Positions 8,453 to 17,592 of a stretch of DNA of 64,000 bases are shown piece by piece. This DNA is from JALHST01 sp963798435 (GTDB lineage Bacteria > Bacteroidota > Bacteroidia > Flavobacteriales > Flavobacteriaceae), in NCBI GenBank assembly GCA_963798435.1, contig CAWCTF010000008.1, positions 62,001-126,000 of the forward strand. Reading direction: 5' to 3'. The notes beneath the pieces were generated by a model that was not told where the DNA came from, searched no databases, and worked only from the letters and a program-made list of their open reading frames with translations. The position numbers and the translations under genes are program-made. Every line of letters starts with the position of its first letter. The stretch's first letter is position 1.

Positions 8453-9594
8453 TTCACACCTTGAAATATCACGGCGGTATTGCAACCTCCGAAGCCTGAG
8501 GCGGTCTTTAAAAAAGTCGTAAGTTCCTTAGCCGTAGTTTCTTTAATTACATTAATACGTTTTGATACCCCAAGTTTTTGAAAGCCTTTGGTAGCAAACA
8601 AGGTATTTTGATGTATCGAATGCATTCCTACAATGGTTTCCAAAAGGCCTGATGCCCCCAGGGTATGTCCAAAATAGCCTTTTAAGCTGTTCAAAGGGAT
8701 ATCGTTCATCTCTAAACGATCAAAGGCAATCGCCTCCATCTCGTCATTAAATGGTGTGGCCGTACCATGGCCTGAGATGTAATCGACGTCTTTTGCCGGT
8801 AGGTTGGCCTGATGAAGCGCTGATCGAATACTTTGGTATAACCCTTCCCCTGTGCGGGAGGGTCCCGAAATGTGGTTAGCATCATTGCAAGAACCTTCGC
8901 CAAGAATCACAACCGCTTCCTCGGATAAAATACCGGGATCATTCGTAACTAGGACACTGGCGGAAACTTCCCCGATATTAATACCGGATCGATTGTTGCA
9001 ATAGGGCTTACAAGGTTGGTCACTTAAAGCTTGAAACGAATTAAACCCTGACATGATGAACTTAGTCACCAAATCGCCACTAACAATAAAAACATGATCA
9101 AAACGTCCTTGCCGAATGAAGCGTTTGGCGATGGCGACCGCCAAAATACCAGAAACGCATGCATTGGATACCACGATTGGTTCAGTGGTAAATCCAAAAA
9201 TATCACTTATGATCTTCCCCATTTTACCTAAATAGAGCCGTTCTTTGGAAAAATGATTTTCCGTGTCTAAAAGGTCGATATTTCCTTTGGTGGTCGATAT
9301 CATAAGACCCACTTTTGACGAAAGCGGAAGGTGGCTGGCGGTGATTACCTTATGTAGGGAAACCAGCATCATTTTTTCCAATCGGGTAAATTGGCCTTGA
9401 AGGCCTAAAGCAATGAATTCTTGCCATAATTTTTCTTGGTCGATGCGCGATGAATAGAAAGGGGTGGGCAGTAGGGTGGGGTCATCGACCCATTCAAGAC
9501 CGGAGACTTCTTTTTTTATATTTTCTACGGCGATGTCGCTACTAAAACCATAGGAAGAAACAATATTGTTGTATGAGAGATACACCTTATTCAT
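8449..9594 (-). CDS. Beta-ketoacyl-ACP synthase family protein, active
   Basis: 381 residues from the ATG at 9594, which overlaps the thioesterase stop by 8 nt; the upstream start at 9672 adds 26 residues unlike the family. The triad is present: Cys146 in VSNACVSGILAVA, His276 in ISGHGTATPFND and His310 in KGYFGHTLGASG. The N-terminus (MNKVYLSYNNIVSSYGFSSD) is divergent, with no VxTGxG start. It is a second condensing enzyme of the polyene pathway, coupled to the half-length KS-like gene. Confidence 0.85.
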   Translation of the reverse strand: MNKVYLSYNNIVSSYGFSSDIAVENIKKEVSGLEWVDDPTLLPTPFYSSRIDQEKLWQEFIALGLQGQFTRLEKMMLVSLHKVITASHLPLSSKVGLMISTTKGNIDLLDTENHFSKERLYLGKMGKIISDIFGFTTEPIVVSNACVSGILAVAIAKRFIRQGRFDHVFIVSGDLVTKFIMSGFNSFQALSDQPCKPYCNNRSGINIGEVSASVLVTNDPGILSEEAVVILGEGSCNDANHISGPSRTGEGLYQSIRSALHQANLPAKDVDYISGHGTATPFNDEMEAIAFDRLEMNDIPLNSLKGYFGHTLGASGLLETIVGMHSIHQNTLFATKGFQKLGVSKRINVIKETTAKELTTFLKTASGFGGCNTAVIFQGVK

Positions 9595-10024
9595 CCAACA
9601 ATCCCACTTTTTTCTTCCACTCCATAAAGAATTTTGGTATGGTAAGGGAAAGTTCCCCATCCAATTCAACAAAAACCTGTACGGTTTCCCCCAAACATAC
9701 TAGTTGGCCGTCAGGGTTGTAGATTTCGTATTTAAAGACCATTTTGGCGGCTGGGGAATCGATATAAATTGTTTTTACAGTTGCCACATCGCCATAGCGC
9801 AAAGGCAGTTTATGCTCACTACTTGATTTAACGATGGGGGTAGAAAAATTGTGTTCCTTTTGATCGAGGTACGAGATGCCATGATATCGACCGAAGGCCT
9901 CGCGACCATCTTCAAAATATTGTATATAATTGCCATGCCAGACAATACCCAATGGGTCGGTTTCAACGAAACGAACTCGAATCTCACTGGTAAAGCTAAT
10001 TTCCTTTTTATTCTTAGACCTCAT
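9587..10024 (-). CDS. Hotdog acyl-CoA/ACP thioesterase (4HBT family)
   Basis: 145 residues from the ATG at 10024; an alternative ATG at 10045 gives 7 more. The segment VRFVETDPLGIVWHGNYIQ is the hallmark of YbgC/4HBT thioesterases, with the catalytic Asp in TDPLGIVWHGNY. It would hydrolyse an acyl or aroyl thioester, releasing chains or editing carriers. Its stop overlaps the next KS gene and its start overlaps the ABC permease gene by 11 nt. Thioesterases of this type are standard in aryl polyene clusters. Confidence 0.85.
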   Translation of the reverse strand: MRSKNKKEISFTSEIRVRFVETDPLGIVWHGNYIQYFEDGREAFGRYHGISYLDQKEHNFSTPIVKSSSEHKLPLRYGDVATVKTIYIDSPAAKMVFKYEIYNPDGQLVCLGETVQVFVELDGELSLTIPKFFMEWKKKVGLLDE

Positions 10025-11285
10025 TTTTTCGTTTATTATAGACAATGGCCACCAGGGTGGTCAGCACAAAAAACAACAACAAAAGACCGAGCTCTGGAAC
10101 TATTTGTATGAAACCGGCCTTGCGCAAAAATACATCATAGAAAGCGTTTAGGCCCCAGTTCATTGGCGATATATTTGAAAGGAGCTGCATAAATCGAGGC
10201 ATCACAAAAACAGGTACCCAAACGCCGCCCAAGGCGGCCAGGATGACTACCAAGGTCGCTCCAAATGGAGCCGATTGTTCTTGGGATTTCGCTACGGTTC
10301 CTAGGAGCAGCCCAAGGCCGACTGCCGCCAAACCCGAAAAAAATGCCACGATAAACAATAAGGACAACTTGCCCGAGACATCTAATTCTGGAAGTCCGAT
10401 CAAGGGGAAAAGATACACCCCTATTAGCAACATGAGTGCAAATTGAATCAAGCAGACTACAACAAATACAATACTCTTCCCGCCCAAAACAGTCGCATAG
10501 GCGACGGGTAGGGTACGTAATCGGATAAACGTTCCCTGATTTTTTTCCTTTACCATATTGATCGATAAGGGAAGGATGATAAAAAATATCGCAAAAAGTG
10601 CCCAGGCCGGAACATTGTGTTGTGTTGAATTCGGTAAGGTATCATGTGGTCCATCTCCTGGAATAATCTCAGTAAAACGAATAAATCCCTGCGTATCAAA
10701 AATCACCTCCGAGGTATCTTCTGTCAATTGTTCCTGGAAGGCCTTATAGATTGATTGGGATTCAATTTTGGAAATCATTTTATCGATGCCGTTCTCAACA
10801 GCGCTTTTGAATGTCTGGGGGGTGGCGGGGTCAAAATACAACCTTACCTCCTTCGGGGTAGCATTTGAAATGGGAGGTGGTGATTGCGCCTCTTGATCGA
10901 GTCCGAATTTAGCTAAAATCCCATCGACGTTGGCATTTACTTTTGTCTGCAAATCGGAGGAAAGGTTTTCTGGGATAACAATGCCCAATTGATAAGTTCC
11001 TTTTGAAACCAATTCCTTTATTTCATCCTCCGAGTCTTTGAGGATCACCTCAAAGGTAGCAGCGGCCTTCAGATTTTCGAGAATGCTGGTAGCGACCACT
11101 CCATTATCGTTATCAACAAGCAAGATTGGTATCTTGGTTTCCTGAATTGATTTAAACGTACTGTCCTGAACCAAGGTTATGACGATCAATAGCAGCAGCG
11201 GCATCAGGAACAAGATGGCCAAACCACCAATATCCCGAACCAGTGATAGGAATTCCTTATATGTAGAGGCCCAAAGTTTATGCAT
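10014..11285 (-). CDS. ABC-2 type exporter permease
   Basis: 423 residues. One N-terminal helix (about 18-38), a periplasmic loop of about 190 residues, then five or six helices from about residue 225. This is the ABC2_membrane_3 (YhhJ/DrrB-like) layout. The periplasmic loop contains IPILLVDNDNGVVATSILENL, typical of this family. It overlaps its ATPase gene by 8 nt and the thioesterase gene by 11 nt. The transporter is probably for pigment or precursor export; the substrate is inferred from location. Confidence 0.85.
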   Translation of the reverse strand: MHKLWASTYKEFLSLVRDIGGLAILFLMPLLLLIVITLVQDSTFKSIQETKIPILLVDNDNGVVATSILENLKAAATFEVILKDSEDEIKELVSKGTYQLGIVIPENLSSDLQTKVNANVDGILAKFGLDQEAQSPPPISNATPKEVRLYFDPATPQTFKSAVENGIDKMISKIESQSIYKAFQEQLTEDTSEVIFDTQGFIRFTEIIPGDGPHDTLPNSTQHNVPAWALFAIFFIILPLSINMVKEKNQGTFIRLRTLPVAYATVLGGKSIVFVVVCLIQFALMLLIGVYLFPLIGLPELDVSGKLSLLFIVAFFSGLAAVGLGLLLGTVAKSQEQSAPFGATLVVILAALGGVWVPVFVMPRFMQLLSNISPMNWGLNAFYDVFLRKAGFIQIVPELGLLLLFFVLTTLVAIVYNKRKNEV

Positions 11286-12021
11286 AGTCCCGTAAGGCTT
11301 TCCCGGTCTTGGCCAAAAAAACCTCCTCTAAATTATGGGCAGCATCTTGCTGCTCGATCAATTTCTCGGGAACCCCTTCACAAATTAGTTCCCCATGATC
11401 GATAATAGCCACCCGACTACAAAATAACTCGGCTTCATTTAGGTGGTGTGAGGTATAAATGATGGTGGTACCCGAGGTATTTAATTGTCTCAAATGAGTG
11501 ATAATTACATTTTTTGATTGTACGTCGACGCCCACAGTAGGCTCGTCGAGAAATAATATTTTTGGCTGATGCAATATACTGGCTATCAAATTTATGCGTC
11601 GTTTCATTCCCCCTGAAAACGTACTGATCCTTTTATTTGCAAAATCAGCGAGGCCTAATATGGTTAACTGGTTTACTATTTCGTCCTTTAGTCGGCTTCC
11701 TTGTAGATCATACATATGGCCAAAATACGCCAAGTTTTCATACGCTGTCAGTGCGGGGTAGAGGGCATATTCCTGGGGGACGACCCCAATAAGTTGTTTT
11801 AGTTCGTTTTTATTTTCTTGAAAGGTAAGGCCATTGATCGTAAAAGTGCCCGATGTTGGTTTCAACAAAGAACTCAACATCGAAATCAAAGTGGTCTTGC
11901 CCGCACCATTCGGACCTAATAAGCCGAAAATTTCGCCATCGGCAATCGTCAAATCCAAATCGCGAACCGAATAGTGTTCCGATCCTTTATACTTTTTTGA
12001 AAGATGTTCGATTTGGATCAT
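11278..12021 (-). CDS. ABC exporter ATP-binding protein
   Basis: 247 residues with all ABC ATPase motifs: Walker A GPNGAGKTT (36-44), Q-loop VVPQEYALYP, signature TFSGGMKRR, Walker B ILFLDEPTVGVD and the H-loop TSHH. The family is the drug-export type (CcmA/DrrA-like). It pairs with the permease encoded directly downstream and overlapping it. The gap to the upstream BtrH-domain gene is 36 nt, so it is in the same transcript. Confidence 0.9.
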   Translation of the reverse strand: MIQIEHLSKKYKGSEHYSVRDLDLTIADGEIFGLLGPNGAGKTTLISMLSSLLKPTSGTFTINGLTFQENKNELKQLIGVVPQEYALYPALTAYENLAYFGHMYDLQGSRLKDEIVNQLTILGLADFANKRISTFSGGMKRRINLIASILHQPKILFLDEPTVGVDVQSKNVIITHLRQLNTSGTTIIYTSHHLNEAELFCSRVAIIDHGELICEGVPEKLIEQQDAAHNLEEVFLAKTGKALRDYA

Positions 12022-12057
12022 AGTTCGCCAATTGCTGAAGGCAGTTTAAAATTAATC

Positions 12058-13053
12058 TTAGATTGCTTTTTTTAACTTTTTAAAGAAAATCTCTTCTTTA
12101 TCGGCGAGGGCAACGAGCTGGTCTGCCACGTTGTTATAGGCATCGGTCTGTCCACTCCGGTTTTTATAAATGCGGGAAGCATCAAGGGCGAAATCACGCC
12201 ATTGGTCCCCAATTAGGGTCATTTCATTGGCAAGCTGAAGCATGTCCTGATTTTTCAACAATTTACCGGATTCTTGCAGGAAGGCTGCATAAATATAGCG
12301 GAAGCCCCCCCCACCTGTACCAATTTCCTCTTGCATACGGACGATCTGACCCAGATAATGGTTTGCTTTTTTTGTTCCCAAAGTATGGGGCCACTTACGA
12401 ATGTTCTTGGCGACCCAGCGCATGGCCTTTACCCCCACGATGGGTACAGGGGCCGTCATATCCCGGCAGGTTTGTTTGATGCCCTTCACGATGGCCTTTT
12501 CCAAGTCTAGTTTTTCAGGAAAAGTAATGGGATAATACATATGCCCTTTAGGGGCAAATGCCCCTTTTGCAAAACGAACCTTTTCAAGTTCCTTATCGGT
12601 AAGTGTGGTCACCTGCTCCATCACTGGGTCACTGATTAAATAGGTATCCCCATCTTTGCCATACACCACCATATTGTGGGCATTGAAATGAAAACGGTAT
12701 TCTTCGGGGAAATACGGCAGATTATAAACGCCTACCTGGAGGCCTACGGGATTGTTTTTGGCGAGGTTTTCGTCGAGTTTGGCCTTAGCGGTCATTGGAT
12801 TTTTAAATTTCTCGCGTTTCATTGTCACCCCGACCCTTTTGGCAAATCGATTAAATATAAACCCCGGCATTGCACGATACGTAAATACGGGTGCATAATT
12901 TACTTTTAAAAAAGGAAGATAACTGAATAACAAGCCAGAACCGATTCCGAAAACCATTGGTTCGCTGACCTCAAATCCCTTGTGTTTCATGAGGTTCGAA
13001 ACAACGCCATTTTCACAATGGGCTGATTGTCTATGGGTGAAATTTATTTCCAA
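12058..13053 (-). CDS. BtrH-domain (butirosin H-like) acyltransferase candidate
   Basis: 331 residues. The N-terminal half fits the BtrH_N / DUF4872 pattern: Cys13 in RQSAHCENG, His126 in HFNAHNMVVYG and Asp142 in YLISDPV make a cysteine-protease-like triad. BtrH itself transfers an acyl chain from an ACP to an amine in butirosin synthesis. Here, in a cluster that makes an aryl polyene on an ACP and a resorcinol acceptor, a role in ester formation is plausible but inferred. The start is a TTG at 13053 preceded by an A-rich stretch (CTAAAAAAAATATTT). An in-frame stop lies upstream and the next ATG would remove Cys13. A 130-nt gap separates it from the upstream gene. Confidence 0.75.
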   Translation of the reverse strand: MEINFTHRQSAHCENGVVSNLMKHKGFEVSEPMVFGIGSGLLFSYLPFLKVNYAPVFTYRAMPGFIFNRFAKRVGVTMKREKFKNPMTAKAKLDENLAKNNPVGLQVGVYNLPYFPEEYRFHFNAHNMVVYGKDGDTYLISDPVMEQVTTLTDKELEKVRFAKGAFAPKGHMYYPITFPEKLDLEKAIVKGIKQTCRDMTAPVPIVGVKAMRWVAKNIRKWPHTLGTKKANHYLGQIVRMQEEIGTGGGGFRYIYAAFLQESGKLLKNQDMLQLANEMTLIGDQWRDFALDASRIYKNRSGQTDAYNNVADQLVALADKEEIFFKKLKKAI

Positions 13054-13183
13054 AAATATTTTTTTTAGTTTGTACTACGTAATTTTTAAGTTTCCTAGGA
13101 TCAATTAAAACAGGGGGTTAAATGAAAGGCTGAATCGCATTTTCAGTAGGTTTTAATTCTTGGATAAGAAATCGACGGTCTTT

Positions 13184-13582
13184 TCATTTAAACTGTGTAA
13201 GATCTTGAATGGAAACCTCAAAGACCTCTGCATATTTTTGCAAGGTAATCGGGCTTAATTTTTGAAAGACCGAAGGCTTAAAATGTCGTTTTACCCGCCA
13301 CTGCCACATGCCTACATAACTGGCCAAAATGGGAATATCCATTTTATGGAGTTCCATATAGTATTCAATAGGGCTCGTCGACCCTTGTAATACCCGCATT
13401 TTAGCATTGGCTACACGTTCTTCGATTTCCTTGATGGCATTGTCCAAGGCTATGGTCTTGGGGTCCCATCCTGTGCTGTTGGCAGTCGTATATTCGCCGT
13501 TCTCATCTACGGCATAGCAAAGTTCCCTAAAATTGGCGGAAGCCAAATTGCTTTTGTCCTGAGGCACTTCTTCCTTTTTCAT
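13184..13582 (-). CDS. Conserved hypothetical protein of the flexirubin cluster
   Basis: 132 residues, soluble, no signal peptide. The middle is helical (AIKEIEERVANAKMRVLQG), followed by SPIEYYMELHKMDIPILASYVGMWQWRVKRH and a C-terminal helix-rich part (LSPITLQKYAEVFEVSIQDL). That tail resembles helix-turn-helix segments of DNA-binding repressors, so a regulator is possible, but I do not recognise a family. It has its own ATG at 13582 and stands alone between two gaps of 130 and 154 nt. Confidence 0.65.
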   Translation of the reverse strand: MKKEEVPQDKSNLASANFRELCYAVDENGEYTTANSTGWDPKTIALDNAIKEIEERVANAKMRVLQGSTSPIEYYMELHKMDIPILASYVGMWQWRVKRHFKPSVFQKLSPITLQKYAEVFEVSIQDLTQFK

Positions 13583-13736
13583 AGCACTGGATTTTGGTTG
13601 AAAAACGCAATCTTTAATTGCCGGTCGAGCGATTTCGAACGTAAACTATTTCAAGCAATCAAGTCATTTAATTAGTGCTTCCTAAACGAGTGCTCAAAAA
13701 AGAAATTAAGATAAGAGCATACTAAATAAACAACTA

Positions 13737-14192
13737 TTACATTTCATGGATCAAGAAATTCAACGTACAATCTACAATTAATTCGCCATTTCTAAAAGTG
13801 CTACCTGCGATGGTACAGATGCTCATTTGATCGGTATCGTATCTGGAGATAAGTTTAGCCTTGGTTATCAAGGTGTCTTCAACCTGAGGCAATTGCAATA
13901 TCTCTACCCTTTTTATGGCACTGATGTACCCGATTATCTTATTCCCTTCCCCCTCCAGATCATCGACCTCAAAATAACTTTGACCCACGATGGCCGAACA
14001 GGCCTGTGCAGCATTTTCGATTAGTCCGGTTTCGGTGAGTCGCCCCTTTTCAACAAAGATGCAATCACTTTCTATATGAAATTCGGCAGCTACCGATTCT
14101 GAATCTATAGAGATAATATTGTTAACCATGAGCATAGGAGGCCTGTGGGGAAGAAAGTTCTTGATATCGATATTCCTACGTAACTCTTTCAT
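13737..14192 (-). CDS. ApeP/FabZ-like hotdog dehydratase, His-containing paralogue
   Basis: 151 residues with a hotdog pattern: FLPHRPPMLMVNNI (His16), GRLTETGLIENAAQACSAIVG and a C-terminal strand (DCTLNFLIHEM). The PHRPPMLMV and IENAAQ segments match 3-hydroxyacyl-ACP dehydratases of the ApeP/FabA-like group. Its start touches the stop of the paralogous gene at 14193, so the two are coupled. It probably dehydrates 3-hydroxyacyl-ACP in polyene synthesis, with the partner as a heterodimer (inferred). Confidence 0.8.
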   Translation of the reverse strand: MKELRRNIDIKNFLPHRPPMLMVNNIISIDSESVAAEFHIESDCIFVEKGRLTETGLIENAAQACSAIVGQSYFEVDDLEGEGNKIIGYISAIKRVEILQLPQVEDTLITKAKLISRYDTDQMSICTIAGSTFRNGELIVDCTLNFLIHEM

Positions 14193-14630
14193 TTACTTGG
14201 CCAAAACGGTTTTCATTTCACTCTTGGCAATTTGGATATCATTACAGTTGATTACTGCATCCACCAATGTCACTCCCATAATATCATGTAAAATGGTAAC
14301 AGTAGTTATTAACTCTTCGCCTAATTTGGGTAACGAAATGATTTCGACTTTCTTGATAGCACCAATGTATCCTACCGGGGGCGCTTCCTTCTTTAGAAAG
14401 TAATGATAGCCCGTATGAAGGGCAACGGTCTGTGCCATGTTTTCGATGATCCCTGAAGCGGCCATGATCCCATTTTGCACAAACAGGTTGTCAATTGTGA
14501 TGCTTAGGCCCGATATTATCGTTTCCTTTGAATAATACGTGAGTTTGTCCACCATCACAAATGGTGGTTTTTGAGGGATTAAATTTTGGATCACTTCTGG
14601 ATCGGTGATATGATTTTCCAGCAGATTCAT
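14193..14630 (-). CDS. ApeP/FabZ-like hotdog protein, His-to-Gln paralogue
   Basis: 145 residues, clearly paralogous to the neighbouring dehydratase: LIPQKPPFVMVDKL and ASGIIENMAQTVALHTGYH align with LPHRPPMLMV and TGLIENAAQACSAIVG. The catalytic-type His of the partner is Gln20 here. Such pairs often form heterodimers with one competent active site. Its stop is 1 nt before the partner start region and its ATG is 1 nt from the DarB stop, so the set is tightly coupled. Confidence 0.75.
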   Translation of the reverse strand: MNLLENHITDPEVIQNLIPQKPPFVMVDKLTYYSKETIISGLSITIDNLFVQNGIMAASGIIENMAQTVALHTGYHYFLKKEAPPVGYIGAIKKVEIISLPKLGEELITTVTILHDIMGVTLVDAVINCNDIQIAKSEMKTVLAK

Positions 14631-15764
14631 TTAACATACGGTTAAATAAGCGTATGTATATGAAAATCGTGCACTTTCGGGAACGTGCAATAATAAGGTA
14701 TCGCCTTTCTTTAAAGAACCGGATAGTACCAATTCTTCCAACATAACAAAAATCGATGCGGCCCCCACGTTTCCCACTTTTTCAAGATTTAAAAACCATT
14801 TTTCCCAAGGCATTTTGATACCTTGTCGCTCCAGTTCCTTATAAAGGCCCTCCTTAAAATAATAGGAGGAGATGTGTGGCAGGTAGTACGTAATGTCATT
14901 AGGTCCTATCTTATGTTTTTCCAAGGCCTGCTTTAAACTATCAACCCCTTTTTGAAGTATGTTCTCTCCTAATAAGCGCGTATCTTGTTTCATGGCGAAC
15001 AAAGACATTTTGCCCCATTCCTCCGCCGGATACTCACTCCAAGCTTTTAAATGGCCATCTTCAAGTTTTTCACCCCCGGCATACATGCAGGTTTCCATTT
15101 CATAGGCATATGAAAACCCTGCCATCCATTCGATCTTAAGCGGCGTAGGGCCGTTCGGTTCGCTTTCGAGCAATACTGCCGCTGCACCGTCGGAAAGCAT
15201 CCATCGTAAAAATTCTTTGTTGAAGGCTAAAATAGGGTTCGATTCAAGTTCTTGAAGATGTGCTACCTCATTGGCAAAAACCTCTGATTTCATCCAAGAG
15301 GAGGTACGTTCAGAACCTGTACACACAGCATTCTTGACTTGCCCGGTCATCACCGAAAGAAAACCGTATTTGAGGGCATTCATCCCAGAGCAACACGCTC
15401 CTGAAGGGGAGTTGATCTCAATATTGCCATTCTTAAGGAAGCCATGCACCATGGCGGCATGGGAAGGAAGGATCTGATCCGGACTTGAAGTGCCACACGA
15501 CAATAACTCGATACGCTCTTTTGGGAAATTCGCATCGCATAATTTTTCAATGGCGGCTGCCGTAAGTTCAGCATTATTGTGGGTCACATTACCCGCTTCA
15601 TCGAGGGCGTAATAACGTGTCTTAATTTGATTATTGCGAAGCACAACCCGTCTTGCCTTAGACTCCTTTCCATTGATAATTCCCAATTTTGCCTCCATCT
15701 GATCATTATCGATTGGGGAATTGGGCAAAAATTTGGCAATTCTAGTTATAAATACATCCTTCAT
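14631..15764 (-). CDS. darB: DarB-type condensing enzyme (FabH-like ketosynthase)
   Basis: 377 residues, FabH/KAS III-like. The nucleophile is in INSPSGACCSGMNAL, probably Cys125. A His in YYLPHISSYYF and Asn in KVGNVGAASIFVM complete the triad. DarB joins two 3-ketoacyl units to start dialkylresorcinol synthesis. The gene ends in the stop shared with the dehydratase start region and its ATG overlaps the DarA stop by 1 nt, so darA-darB are coupled. The product is the resorcinol half of flexirubin. Confidence 0.85.
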   Translation of the reverse strand: MKDVFITRIAKFLPNSPIDNDQMEAKLGIINGKESKARRVVLRNNQIKTRYYALDEAGNVTHNNAELTAAAIEKLCDANFPKERIELLSCGTSSPDQILPSHAAMVHGFLKNGNIEINSPSGACCSGMNALKYGFLSVMTGQVKNAVCTGSERTSSWMKSEVFANEVAHLQELESNPILAFNKEFLRWMLSDGAAAVLLESEPNGPTPLKIEWMAGFSYAYEMETCMYAGGEKLEDGHLKAWSEYPAEEWGKMSLFAMKQDTRLLGENILQKGVDSLKQALEKHKIGPNDITYYLPHISSYYFKEGLYKELERQGIKMPWEKWFLNLEKVGNVGAASIFVMLEELVLSGSLKKGDTLLLHVPESARFSYTYAYLTVC

Positions 15765-16690
15765 TAAGTCTCCTTTAACGCAACAGAGGAATAATAGTCT
15801 TTCTCCCTATTTCTCTTTTGGTACATGGGCAAATAAGTCAACAAAAATACAACAAAAACTATTGGTGCTATGACCCATATGGCAAATAACAAATAATATT
15901 TGAACATTGCAATCCATTTAAGGCGTTTGGGATTTCCAGGGCCGCCCTTTTTTATAATCAAATTCGCCCATTTTGCAAAAATCGCATTGCCCCTTTCATC
16001 GGTCAACACAAGATAGGGATCCACGATTACCGCTTTAAGGGCGATCAGGTTTTGCTGTAACCCTGTAAAGCCTTCATTTTGGAGTGCTTCCCGGATAGGA
16101 AGACCAAATCTTTTGGCATTTTCGATATCAGTAGCCGATACGCCGGGTTTGGGAAAGAAGCCCAAGTAACGGTCTTTTCTGCCGGAAAACATCCAATGTG
16201 ATATTGTAATAACACTGATATGATTGATGTGCCGGTCTACCAGGGCAATATGGCCGACCAACTTAGCTTGTGCAGCCATCAAAAGCCGTTTCATTTTTTC
16301 CTGTGCCTGGATCCACATGTTCCTGCAGGCCAAAACGGTGATGACTGGGGTGTTTTTCAGTAACTTTTTGGCATATTCCGATTTTAAAAACGAATTGATA
16401 GGGATAGAAGGCGTCAAAAACCAAACTTGATATCCTAGAATTACCAGATCATATTTTTTGGCAAGAATTTCTGGGGAAGGAGGGTGTAATTCAACAGGAA
16501 GCTGCAAAAATGATTCTGGAAAGGCATCGTAGAATTTTTCTTGTTTCCATGGAAAATCAAAAGGTTTTTTGGGAACGATCTCGTAATAGGAAATAGTGAT
16601 GTTCGCCCCAGCGAGATCGGTAGAAATGTTCTTAAGAATATTGAAGAGCTGACCGGATTGGGAATAATAAATAATTAAAACTTCTTTCAT
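15764..16690 (-). CDS. darA: DarA, dialkylresorcinol condensing enzyme
   Basis: 308 residues from the ATG at 16690, which overlaps the upstream acyltransferase stop as ATGA; a start at 16711 adds 7 residues. The N-terminal part is flavodoxin-like (MKEVLIIYYSQSGQLFNIL), as known for DarA. A C-terminal hydrophobic stretch (YYLLFAIWVIAPIVFVVFLL) gives a membrane anchor or two. DarA acts on the condensation product of DarB to give the aromatic resorcinol. The pairing with DarB next door makes the assignment strong. Confidence 0.85.
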   Translation of the reverse strand: MKEVLIIYYSQSGQLFNILKNISTDLAGANITISYYEIVPKKPFDFPWKQEKFYDAFPESFLQLPVELHPPSPEILAKKYDLVILGYQVWFLTPSIPINSFLKSEYAKKLLKNTPVITVLACRNMWIQAQEKMKRLLMAAQAKLVGHIALVDRHINHISVITISHWMFSGRKDRYLGFFPKPGVSATDIENAKRFGLPIREALQNEGFTGLQQNLIALKAVIVDPYLVLTDERGNAIFAKWANLIIKKGGPGNPKRLKWIAMFKYYLLFAIWVIAPIVFVVFLLTYLPMYQKRNREKDYYSSVALKET

Positions 16691-17574
16691 TTTTTCTTTA
16701 TAGCGTTCCAAAAATCAAAATAATTGAACCATTGCAAGGGATATTTTTGCAAGATCCATGCAACACTTTGGGTATAGTCGTTCAATAAGCCTTGGGCATC
16801 CCTATTTTGTAGATTGGCCTTGCGGGCAAAAAGATGATAGTGATTCTTGGTTTCTTTCATAACATACACAAAAAGAATAGGCACCTTGAGCCGGGATCCC
16901 AATAAAAATGGCCCGGCCGGAAACTTGGCTTCTTTGCCCAAAAAGGACGCTGTCAAGGTTTTTTGACCTTCTGAATAGCGATCTCCGGTAAAGCAGATCA
17001 ATTCACCCCTTCCCAAGGCATTATTGATTTCAAATATATGTGACAGATCTTGCCTGACCAATATAAATTTGATTTTTGATCTAGAGGTTACCTGCTCTAA
17101 ATACGATTTAATGTGGGCGTGCTCGGCATCGGTGGTGACGAGGTTGATCTGGGATTTTGTATCCAAATCCTGAAAAAAGAATTCTGCAATCTCGAAGTTG
17201 CCGACGTGGGCACTAATCAGAATGCCGCCTTTGCCATCCTTTAATAATGATTTTATATGTTCTACGCCATCGAATTCATAGGTGAATTTATGACGCATTC
17301 CCGAAGAAATGGCTACTTTGTCGATGATGGTCTGTCCAAAAACATAGTAACTATTATAGACATTTATCAGGCTTTGTACTCGTGAATATTTGCTCCTTTT
17401 TCGAAAATAATAATAGATTGCCCGTGCATTTTTACCTGAAAAGAAGCAGAAATAAAAGGCAACAAAGCGAAGTAAGAGATACGCTGCACCAAGGCCTAGG
17501 TTTTTAAGGAAGAAGATAAAAATTCTATAACCTAGTACCGTGCCCCTGGATTTTCCTTCCCATTCAGTCGCCAT
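16687..17574 (-). CDS. LpxL/HtrB-like membrane acyltransferase
   Basis: 295 residues with one N-terminal membrane helix (about 28-46) and the lipid A acyltransferase motif HxxxxE at His123-Glu128 in ISAHVGNFE. Later comes ELICFTGDRYSEGQ and PAGPFLLGSRLKVPILFVYV, which fit the LPLAT family. The family moves acyl chains from ACP to hydroxyl groups. Here it may join the aryl polyene to the resorcinol to make the ester, or load a lipid; this is inferred. It lies between darA and an ACP gene. Confidence 0.85.
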   Translation of the reverse strand: MATEWEGKSRGTVLGYRIFIFFLKNLGLGAAYLLLRFVAFYFCFFSGKNARAIYYYFRKRSKYSRVQSLINVYNSYYVFGQTIIDKVAISSGMRHKFTYEFDGVEHIKSLLKDGKGGILISAHVGNFEIAEFFFQDLDTKSQINLVTTDAEHAHIKSYLEQVTSRSKIKFILVRQDLSHIFEINNALGRGELICFTGDRYSEGQKTLTASFLGKEAKFPAGPFLLGSRLKVPILFVYVMKETKNHYHLFARKANLQNRDAQGLLNDYTQSVAWILQKYPLQWFNYFDFWNAIKKK

Positions 17575-17592
17575 GAGAATTCATTAAGGATT

